Assembly (NCBI GenBank): GCA_012032855.1
Contig: JAAUQA010000241.1
Location: forward strand, 1-5,739
DNA length: 5,739 nucleotides
Direction: 5' to 3'
DNA from: Candidatus Competibacteraceae bacterium
GTDB lineage: Bacteria; Pseudomonadota; Gammaproteobacteria; Competibacterales; Competibacteraceae
The notes beneath the pieces were generated by a model. It saw nothing but the letters and a program-made list of their open reading frames with translations, did not search any database and was not told the origin of the DNA. The position numbers and the translations under genes were made by a program. Below are positions 1 through 5,520 of this stretch, one piece after another (position 1 is the stretch's first letter; each line of letters begins with the position of its first letter).

Positions 1-617
1 CCGGCGGAAAATACGGTATCGTGGCATAGTTGGGGAAGGGGCTGTGGGCACTGTAATCATCCGCTAGAACCAGCGTATGTTTGCCGTTTTCGTGGGATGA
101 AATAATAATACATGCCTTCTTGTTCCATGAGGCGGCTGACGAAATTAAAATCCGTTTCCCGGTATTGAACGCAGTATTCCCATTCTCGATAAGTACCGGA
201 TAGGCTGTCTTTGAAATCGGAAAACCCGTTATCCTGAAAGACCTGCTTGATGATGTCCGGAACCGTCTTGTTTTGGAAAATGCGGCAATCGGCGGTACGG
301 GTCAGAAACCAGAACCAAGGCCGCAGGGTGACGTGGTATACCGCATAGCGTCCGGAAGTCCCACTATGGGAAAAGCGGCTGGCAAAGCCGTTAAAGTAAC
401 GCGTACCCATGCCCTCGGGTAATTCCACCCGAACCGTGGCATTGGTGCCGATGATTTGGTTGAGCTGAATTTCGTTGTTTTCGCTAAGCAGTTCCAGTTG
501 GAATTCGAAGAGTCGGCCTAGCTGCTCAATGGCATTCATCCGGCGGAAGACCAGGACATCCTCGCCTAACGTGGTGTTTACCGAGATCAACCGATGTTTT
601 TGCGTTATGGTGGCCAT
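1..617 (-). pseudogene. vgrG: VgrG type VI secretion spike protein, N-terminal part, frameshifted and cut by window edge
   Basis: VgrG trimers form the spike on the Hcp tube of the type VI secretion system and carry effectors into target cells. Reading leftwards from ATG 615-617, the first 173 residues are classic VgrG gp27-like sequence: RYFNGFASRF (73-82), LRPWFWFLTRTADCRIFQ (98-115), VPDIIKQVF (119-127), then YCVQYRETDFNFVSRLMEQEG (148-168) and YYYF. After that the open frame gives an unrelated tail and stops at 57-59 (186 residues). Removing one base from the GGG at 94-96 restores HENGKHTLVLADDYSAHSPF and continues open to base 1, exactly what VgrG proteins have here. So this is one gene with a +1 insertion, either a real mutation or a sequencing error in a short G run. 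Full VgrG proteins are usually over 600 residues, so most of the gene lies outside. GAAGGA abuts the ATG with no spacer; a GAG 8 bases upstream is the better-placed ribosome site. Confidence 0.93.
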
Positions 618-845
618 TCCTTCAACTCTGTGCTAGGTATAAGTTAAGAGGACTGCAAAATATTCGATTCTCCGCTGAACCGAAAAAATCGCTGACTTCA
701 TCAGCCTATTTGCAGTTTTTGCGCCAACGGTTTTTCGGTATGGTTTTAACCTTATTTTACAACATTAATCAGGCGCAACACGGTCGGCTATCAGGATACG
801 GGATCGGCTTTAAGCAGTTCAACCTGACCCGATCCGTTCAATTTG

Positions 846-875
846 GCTCGGTGCCGGGCCTTTGGCACCACGAGC
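846..875 (+). promoter_or_regulatory. Bulged stem-loop in the leader of the sheath-fusion gene
   Basis: GCTCGGTGCC (846-855) pairs with GGCACC-AC-GAGC (864-875): six and four base pairs separated by a two-base bulge, closing an eight-base loop. It ends 20 bases before the AGGTGGG ribosome-binding site. It is GC-rich and would form in the mRNA leader if transcription starts upstream. No T run follows, so it is not an intrinsic terminator. A role in translation control or as an operator is inference only. Confidence 0.35.
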
Positions 876-895
876 AACCAGCAAACCAATCTCAC

Positions 896-902
896 AGGTG
901 GG
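896..902 (+). promoter_or_regulatory. Ribosome-binding site fixing the start at ATG 910
   Basis: AGGTGGG lies seven bases before ATG 910-912. This favours 910 over the upstream in-frame TTG at 862, which has no purine-rich site and would add 16 residues that are not family-like. A second ATG at 922 is too far from the site. Confidence 0.7.
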
Positions 903-909
903 TCAGACG

Positions 910-2427
910 ATGCCAGGTAACATGGAATTCGGGTTCGAATTTAACCGCCCCCAACCCGCAACCCGTAAAGGTGAGGATGAGCCGATGCGCATCCTGATTC
1001 TGGGCAATTTCAGCGGTTGGGATCGACAAGGGAACCATGCCATAGCCGATCCGCTCGCTGAACGCAAACCGGTTTCCGTCGATATCGACACTTTCGATGA
1101 GGTGTTAACGCGCTTTGCACCGCGCTTGAGCCTTAGCTTAAACACTTCGCCGGGAGCAGGCGAAGAACTCGAATTTAGAACCCTGGATGATTTTCATCCC
1201 GACAGGCTATACGCACGATTATCAGTGTTTCAGGAGTTACGGCAAACCCGCGAACGCTTGGCTAATCCGGCCACCTTCAAGCAGACTGCCGCGACCTTAT
1301 TTGGCACTGACGAAGGTTCTTCTCCCCAAAAAGCTTCAGAACCAGCCCCTGCAACGAGCGAAGGCGAAGGGGATATGTTGGAACGTTTGCTCGGCAAACC
1401 CGCCACTGCGCCGGTCCCAACCGGCAAACCCACAGGGGTAGATGATTTTATAAACAATATAATGCAGCCCCATATCGTCCCCAGTGCCGATCCCCGCCAA
1501 TCCGAATTGATCGCCGGGGCCGATACTGCCATTAGCGAAACCATGAGCGCGGTACTGCATCAGTCGGCGTTTCAGTCACTGGAAGCGGCTTGGCGGGGCC
1601 TTTACACCTTAGTCTCGGAACTGGACAGTGATGCTGATCTGCAGTTTTATGTGCTGGACGTTACCCAAGACGAACTGTTTGCCGACGTCCGCGCCGCCGC
1701 CGCTGATTTACGCCAATCCGCATTGTACACACACCTGGTTGATCGAACTCGCGTCCCCGGCAGTCAACCCTGGTCTTTGTTAATCGGCGATTATGCTTTC
1801 GGCTCCTCAGCAGAGGATGTGGCCTTATTAGCAGCGTTAGGCGCACTCGGTGCACAAGCGGGCGGACCGTTTATTGCGACCGCTAAGCTGGACCTCATGG
1901 GTTGCGCGTCATCCCAAGAACTCCCCGATCCGGCAATCTGGCAATCTATGGATTCGGGGGCAGCGGAGCGCTGGCGAGCCTTGCGCACCAGTTGGATTGC
2001 CACTTGGCTGGGACTGGCGTTGCCACGGGTCTTAGTCCGGCTGCCTTATGGAAGTCGCGGTGAACCCATTGATGCGTTTGCGTTCGAGGAGATCCCGGCA
2101 GGCGACGACCATAACGCCTATTTGTGGGGAAGTCCGGCCTTCGCTTGCGCGTCGTTGTTAGCCTCAGCCTATCTGGAAAACGGTTGGTCCATGCAGCCGG
2201 GTGATTGCCTGGAGTTGGAAGATTTACCCACGTACACCTATCAAGAAGCGGGTGAGACCATAATGCAGCCCTGCGCCGAGGTTCTGCTCGGTGAACGAGC
2301 GGCACAGGCGATACTTGAGCAAGGCGTTATGCCGCTAATGAGCTATCGAAATCGTGGTTCGGTGCGGGTGCTGCGCTTTCAGTCCCTGGCCGATCCGGCC
2401 ACTACCCTGGCCGGATCTTGGCAGTAA
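910..2427 (+). CDS. Type VI secretion sheath-like protein, TssB-like and TssC-like regions fused
   Basis: The 505-residue product resembles both halves of the T6SS contractile sheath. Residues about 26-125 look like TssB: RILILGNFSG (27-36), a VDIDTFDEVL stretch (57-66), and FRTLDDFHPDRLYARL (89-104) leading to FQELRQTRERL. Residues about 126-190 form a Pro/Ala/Ser-rich linker around a short DMLERLLGK helix. Residues about 195-505 look like TssC: LHQSAFQSLEAAWRGLYTL (216-234), LLIGDYAF (290-297), LALPRVLVRLPYG (369-381), FEE (392-394), YLWGSPAFA (404-412), then PCAEV (454-458), MPLMSYRN (474-481) and a QSLADP (491-496) ending. Canonical TssC, a separate protein of about 490 residues, continues roughly 100 residues past this point; that C-terminal part is missing here. 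TssB and TssC are normally two adjacent genes, so this is a fused, shortened relative, probably cytoplasmic and accessory to or regulating a true sheath. Start is ATG 910 with AGGTGGG seven bases upstream. It diverges from vgrG. Confidence 0.87.
   Translation: MPGNMEFGFEFNRPQPATRKGEDEPMRILILGNFSGWDRQGNHAIADPLAERKPVSVDIDTFDEVLTRFAPRLSLSLNTSPGAGEELEFRTLDDFHPDRLYARLSVFQELRQTRERLANPATFKQTAATLFGTDEGSSPQKASEPAPATSEGEGDMLERLLGKPATAPVPTGKPTGVDDFINNIMQPHIVPSADPRQSELIAGADTAISETMSAVLHQSAFQSLEAAWRGLYTLVSELDSDADLQFYVLDVTQDELFADVRAAAADLRQSALYTHLVDRTRVPGSQPWSLLIGDYAFGSSAEDVALLAALGALGAQAGGPFIATAKLDLMGCASSQELPDPAIWQSMDSGAAERWRALRTSWIATWLGLALPRVLVRLPYGSRGEPIDAFAFEEIPAGDDHNAYLWGSPAFACASLLASAYLENGWSMQPGDCLELEDLPTYTYQEAGETIMQPCAEVLLGERAAQAILEQGVMPLMSYRNRGSVRVLRFQSLADPATTLAGSWQ
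2392..2417 (+). other. Perfect 9-bp GC-rich stem-loop in the last codons of the sheath-fusion gene
   Basis: GATCCGGCC (2392-2400) and GGCCGGATC (2409-2417) are exact inverted repeats around an eight-base loop, ending seven bases before the TAA at 2425-2427. The coding sequence passes straight through it (residues ADPATTLAGS). No T run follows, so it is not a standard intrinsic terminator. It could protect the 3' end of the upstream message or lower expression of the downstream methyltransferase gene. Confidence 0.5.
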
Positions 2428-2474
2428 GGGTTCGACGGAGTTAGCCCATCCCATTCACAACGAGCACACAACCC

Positions 2475-3956
2475 ATGCTGACATTACCTTCCCCGGAACA
2501 AGCCAGTCGCTTGCGCGAGTTTTTCGTCACCACCGGCTACGATAATCCCACCTTTGTCGCTAGGTTAGGCACCACTGATCCGCCATTGCCGCAATTGCGC
2601 AACGAGCCACGCTTTTTGGAGCAAACTCGCAAGCCTGACGCCCTGAACTGCCTGATCCACTGGTTTTTCATCGGTTATCCAGTAGCCGAAACAACTGCCC
2701 GGGAACAGCTACCGGATTGGTTTATCGCACTCTGTCTGGATCATCGGTTGCTGCGAGCGGAAGGCGATCAACTGTTCCCCGAGACCCTGATCGTACCCTA
2801 TCAACACTTGTTAATAGCCGCGGATCTGCACCAAAGGTTGCATACTCCGGATGCCTTTGATCAGGTATTGAGCCTCAATCCTACGGCGCGCTATCTGTTG
2901 AATTTCACTATTCGCCAACCGCAACTTTCAACGCTGGATTTGGGTGCCGGTTGTGGTATTCAAGCCCTGCTTGCCGCTGCGCACAGCGAGCAGGTGGTAG
3001 CCACCGATTTGAACGACCGGGCGACCGAGTACGCCCAGTTCAACGCCCGCTTTAATGGGCTGGAAAATATCGAATGCGTCACCGGCGATTTGTTCCAACC
3101 GGTGGCCGGCCGTCGATTCGACTTGATCGTCACCAATCCGCCGTTTGTGTTAGCGCCTTCGAAACGGTTTATCTACCGCGATAATGAGATGGAGTTGGAT
3201 CAGCTGTGTCGGCGCATCGTTCGGGAAGCTCCCGATTATATGAACGAGGGTGGCTATTTCCAGATGATCTGCGAATGGGCGCAAATCAAGGACGAAGCTT
3301 GGGAAGAGCGGATCGGCGAATGGTTCGACGGTGTGCCCTGTGACGTCTGGGTGTACAAAAACGTGACCCGGACGCCGCCCTGGTACGCCCAGACGCGCTT
3401 AATGGAAACGGTGTTCGAATCCGCTCAGGCCGACGCTAACACTTTTGCTGAATGGATGGATTATTATCGCGGCAGAGGTGTGGAAGCTGTCCACGGCGGC
3501 CTGATTGTTATGCGTCGCCGTGAGGGCAGCGTGTGGTTCAAGATCGAAGCACAAACGGAAGGGCTGCAACATCCGTTCGGCAACGCGGTGCGCCAAAATT
3601 TCTTGAACCGCGATTTTCTGGAAGAAAATGCCGACGATGCCCGTTTATTGGCCAGCAAACTGCGGTTTTCTCCCGATGCCAAGCTGACTCAGGATTTCCA
3701 GTACGCAGATGGCCATTGGCAACCCAAGTTACCGCTGTTACAGCTGGAACAAGGAATACCTTACAGTGCGGCTTTCACCATCGACGTGGCCCAATTTCTA
3801 GCCCGCTTCGACGGCACCAAGACTGTCGAACAATTAGCCCATGAATTAGCCTCAGCCGTCGACGCTGATCCCGTTCAAGTCGTGTCGGAATGTCTGAATA
3901 TGGTACGCAATATGGTGGCGCGGAGTTTTCTCTTGCCCCCCAAGTTCGACATTTAG
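2475..3956 (+). CDS. Class I SAM-dependent methyltransferase, NPPF (PrmC/RsmC-like) type with extra N- and C-terminal regions
   Basis: The 493-residue protein has a central Rossmann-fold methyltransferase of the MTS/HemK-like kind. The SAM-binding loop is DLGAGCGIQA (155-164), the acidic residue binding the SAM ribose is probably D178 in VVATDLN, a GDLF follows at 204-207, and the catalytic NPPF is at 221-224. NPPY/NPPF enzymes methylate planar nitrogen groups: glutamine amide in release factors, or amino groups of adenine or guanine in nucleic acid. Residues about 1-145 form a helical region with a winged-helix look (for example DWFIALCLDHRLLRAEGDQLF, 81-101). The tail (about 425-490, ARFDGTKTVEQLAHEL) also resembles a small winged-helix module. 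PrmC and RsmC are much shorter or arranged differently, so the substrate cannot be named. ATG 2475 is the only good start: an in-frame TAG lies at 2442 and the next Met is residue 256. The ribosome site is weak (a GAG about ten bases upstream). The gene is 47 bases after the sheath fusion, probably on one transcript. Confidence 0.86.
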   Translation: MLTLPSPEQASRLREFFVTTGYDNPTFVARLGTTDPPLPQLRNEPRFLEQTRKPDALNCLIHWFFIGYPVAETTAREQLPDWFIALCLDHRLLRAEGDQLFPETLIVPYQHLLIAADLHQRLHTPDAFDQVLSLNPTARYLLNFTIRQPQLSTLDLGAGCGIQALLAAAHSEQVVATDLNDRATEYAQFNARFNGLENIECVTGDLFQPVAGRRFDLIVTNPPFVLAPSKRFIYRDNEMELDQLCRRIVREAPDYMNEGGYFQMICEWAQIKDEAWEERIGEWFDGVPCDVWVYKNVTRTPPWYAQTRLMETVFESAQADANTFAEWMDYYRGRGVEAVHGGLIVMRRREGSVWFKIEAQTEGLQHPFGNAVRQNFLNRDFLEENADDARLLASKLRFSPDAKLTQDFQYADGHWQPKLPLLQLEQGIPYSAAFTIDVAQFLARFDGTKTVEQLAHELASAVDADPVQVVSECLNMVRNMVARSFLLPPKFDI

Positions 3957-4084
3957 AGCGCTAATCATCTGATTTATAAAGAAGTAGGTATTTTGTGGTG
4001 GCACATTTTGTGTCAACAAGATCAGCGACTTACATGCGAATGTAGAGCTTGGGTTGCCCTGAACCTGCAGACGGTGATGGCCGG
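3957..4084. other. Convergent gap between the two methyltransferase genes
   Basis: Both flanking genes end into this stretch, so terminators would be expected. I see only weak structures: TGGCAC/GTGTCA with one G-T pair (3999-4015) and TACAT-GCGA-ATGTA (4031-4044), a five-pair stem with a GNRA-type loop. Neither is followed by a T run on either strand. There is no credible gene; a 69-residue plus-strand frame starting here is an antisense shadow of the TPR-methyltransferase. Confidence 0.55.
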
Positions 4085-4098
4085 TTATTTTTCGGCCA
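4078..4098 (-). terminator. Weak hairpin over the stop codon of the TPR-methyltransferase gene
   Basis: TGGCCG (4078-4083) and CGGCCA (4093-4098) are exact inverted repeats around a nine-base loop that contains the TAA stop (4085-4087, minus strand). It sits where a terminator for the leftward gene is expected, but the minus strand continues CACCGTCTGC with no T run, so a rho-independent role is doubtful. Confidence 0.25.
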
Positions 4099-5437
4099 AT
4101 ACCAACCAACCTGACACCGGCCAACCGCCTTCCAAACGCAGGGTTTCGCCCCGGATTTCGCGCAACGTTAATCCGGCATCCTCCAGGGTTTGCCTGAGAT
4201 AAGGCTCAGCATGACTATAGCGACCGTGCGGGTTGAGCCGGTAACCTTGGTCGGTTTCCACCGCGCCTTCCGCCTGTTCCACGGTAAAAATCAACCGGCC
4301 CGTATCCTTGAGGGTGATCGCCGCCGCATTAAGAAAATCGCGCAAATCGCCGAAATAGACCAAGGTGTCGACCGAGACGATCAAATCGAAACAGGACACC
4401 GGGCACTGTTCCAAATACGCGGTTAATTCAGCTTGTACCAATTCGTCGTAACCGCCGCGTTCGCGGGCTTGGTCTAGCATACCGGCGGACAAATCGACGC
4501 CCACCAGCCGTTCGGCGTAAGGCCGGAGCATTTGCGCGGCCAGTCCCGTGCCGCAGCCGGCATCCAATACCGTAAGCTTTTGGGCCGGGTCGGGATACTC
4601 CTCAGACACCAGCGCACCGACCAGTTCAGGAGCGTGATATTCCAATTCATGCAGATGATCGTCGAAGCTGGTTGCCAAGCGATCAAATAATTCTTCCACG
4701 TACTGATCCGAGGCGCGGGTCGGCACGTCTTCTCCCGAACAGGCCGCAAGCAAATGCTTGGCGGTCAAATTGAGTGGATCTGCTGTTTGCCACTGACGAA
4801 ACACCGCAATCGCTTCATCGCTCCGTCCCAGTCGATACAAGGCCATGCCCAACCGCTCGTAAGTCTTACCCTGACCGGGATTGAGACGGATGGCTTGGCG
4901 GTAAATTTCGACCGCTTCGTCGAATTCCCGGAGACCAACCAGCGCATTGCCTAAATTATGGTAGGCGTCGGCATGTTTCGGCGCGAGTTCAATTGCTTGT
5001 CGGTAAGCGGCAACCGCCTCTTCGGATTTATTCTGCAACCTGAGCATGGTGCCGAGGTTATTGTGAGCATCAGCAAGACCCGGCTCTAAAGCGATGGCTT
5101 CCCGATAAGCCGTTTCGGCTTCGGCGAATTGTTTGAGTTCCTTGAGCACATTGCCCAGATTACTGGACGCGCTGGCGTTTTCCGGGTTAATGGCAAGGGA
5201 GCGGCGTATCAACTCAGCCGCTTCCTGGGTTTTGCCTTTCTGGTGATGCAGCACACCGAAAAAATGCAGGGCATCCGGTTGCTCGGGTACGGCTTGCAAT
5301 ATCCGTCGATACAGGGTTTCCGCATCGTCCAGTTGAGCCGTTCGCTGCAACTGAATAGCTGCTTTCAGCGCTTCGGGAATGCTCAAGGTTTTGGGCCGTT
5401 TTTGGCTTTTCGGCTTCGGTTTGCTGCGTCTGGGCAC
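4085..5437 (-). CDS. TPR-repeat methyltransferase (predicted, COG4976-like)
   Basis: The 450-residue product has three parts. A basic start (RRSKPKPKSQKRPK, 3-16) is followed by six tetratricopeptide units of 34 residues (about 21-224), with the typical A-x-x-NLG, EA-x-x-YR-x-AI and L-x-P pattern. TPR units form a helical superhelix that binds protein partners. After a linker (225-285) comes a class I SAM-dependent methyltransferase: SAM loop LDAGCGTG (291-298), acidic GVDLS (313-317, D315), and DLIVSVDTLVYFGDL (351-365) as the active-site strand region. No NPPY motif is present, so it belongs to the UbiE/BioC-like branch, and the substrate, presumably recruited by the TPRs, is unknown. GTG 5435-5437 is the best start: GGAG lies nine bases upstream, and the in-frame TTG at 5455 lies upstream of that site and would add only six residues. 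It converges on the other methyltransferase gene. Only about 20 bases separate the upstream hairpin from the ribosome site, leaving little room for its own promoter. Confidence 0.9.
   Translation of the reverse strand: MPRRSKPKPKSQKRPKTLSIPEALKAAIQLQRTAQLDDAETLYRRILQAVPEQPDALHFFGVLHHQKGKTQEAAELIRRSLAINPENASASSNLGNVLKELKQFAEAETAYREAIALEPGLADAHNNLGTMLRLQNKSEEAVAAYRQAIELAPKHADAYHNLGNALVGLREFDEAVEIYRQAIRLNPGQGKTYERLGMALYRLGRSDEAIAVFRQWQTADPLNLTAKHLLAACSGEDVPTRASDQYVEELFDRLATSFDDHLHELEYHAPELVGALVSEEYPDPAQKLTVLDAGCGTGLAAQMLRPYAERLVGVDLSAGMLDQARERGGYDELVQAELTAYLEQCPVSCFDLIVSVDTLVYFGDLRDFLNAAAITLKDTGRLIFTVEQAEGAVETDQGYRLNPHGRYSHAEPYLRQTLEDAGLTLREIRGETLRLEGGWPVSGWLVLAEK
4766..5377 (-). repeat. Six tandem TPR-coding units, 102-base period
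   Basis: Six 34-codon units lie end to end within the TPR-methyltransferase gene (residues about 21-224). Units 3, 4 and 5 are closest to each other (SSNLGNVLKEL, HNNLGTMLRLQ, YHNLGNALVGL at the same place in the unit); units 1 and 6 are more divergent. The DNA is degenerate, so this is a protein-level repeat rather than a recent duplication. Confidence 0.88.
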
Positions 5438-5446
5438 GATAAATAG

Positions 5447-5453
5447 CTCCACC
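5447..5453 (-). promoter_or_regulatory. Ribosome-binding site deciding the GTG 5437 start
   Basis: On the minus strand GGTGGAG is followed nine bases after its GGAG by GTG (5435-5437). The alternative TTG at 5453-5455 overlaps this element and has no site of its own, so the GTG start is preferred. Confidence 0.65.
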
Positions 5454-5473
5454 AATGATGCGTTTACAAGTTA

Positions 5474-5505
5474 AAGTGGGGGTATCGCCGCGCATACCCC
5501 CACTT
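5474..5505 (-). terminator. Strong 12-bp stem-loop, probable terminator of the small upstream gene
   Basis: AAGTGGGGGTAT (5474-5485) and ATACCCCCACTT (5494-5505) are perfect inverted repeats around an eight-base GC-rich loop. On the minus strand the stem starts 15 bases after the TAG of the small AT-rich gene and ends with CTT followed by TAACTTG, a short interrupted U tract. This fits a rho-independent terminator. Because the TPR-methyltransferase ribosome site begins about 20 bases further on, it may instead work as a partial terminator or attenuator between two genes of one operon. On the plus strand it is followed by ATTTC, so bidirectional action is possible. Confidence 0.72.
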
Positions 5506-5520
5506 ATTTCAATTCAGCTT

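Larger units (their letters stand above)
618..909. other. Divergent intergenic region between vgrG and the sheath-fusion gene
   Basis: About 290 bases separate the diverging starts at 617 and 910, and promoters for both genes should lie here. I see no strong sigma-70 hexamer pair on either strand; TATACC-like and TACAAC-like boxes exist but without a credible -35 at 16-18 bases. No sigma-54 -24/-12 element fits either. What is visible is a succession of inverted repeats: ACTGCAAA/TTTGCAGT (652-659 with 709-716) enclosing a GCTGA/TCAGC hairpin (691-705), TTGCGCC/GGCGCAA (719-725 with 772-778), GGATCGG/CCGATCC (801-807 with 829-835) and a bulged hairpin at 846-875. Individual 7-bp pairs at free spacing can arise by chance in a region this long. 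Open frames here have no protein-like features. Confidence 0.6.

Noticed and set aside
861..877. TTGGCAC suggesting a sigma-54 promoter
   Set aside because: The GC that would serve as the -12 element is eight rather than ten bases after the GG, and the TTGC block is absent.
862..909. Upstream TTG start adding 16 residues to the sheath fusion
   Set aside because: AGGTGGG is correctly placed for ATG 910, and the added residues overlap the hairpin and do not resemble the family.
710..997. Open frame of 95 codons upstream of and overlapping the sheath-fusion start
   Set aside because: Its composition is not protein-like, it has no good ribosome site, and it overlaps the well-supported gene starting at 910.
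1946..2305. 119-codon antisense frame
   Set aside because: It is fully antisense to the TssC-like region, rich in Arg/Pro as expected for a shadow, with no motif.
3990..4035. TTGACA on the minus strand (near 4011-4016) as a promoter
   Set aside because: No acceptable -10 box lies 16-18 bases downstream, and it would read antisense into the methyltransferase gene.
5129..5446. 105-codon plus-strand frame
   Set aside because: It is antisense to the TPR repeats; its apparent pattern only mirrors them.
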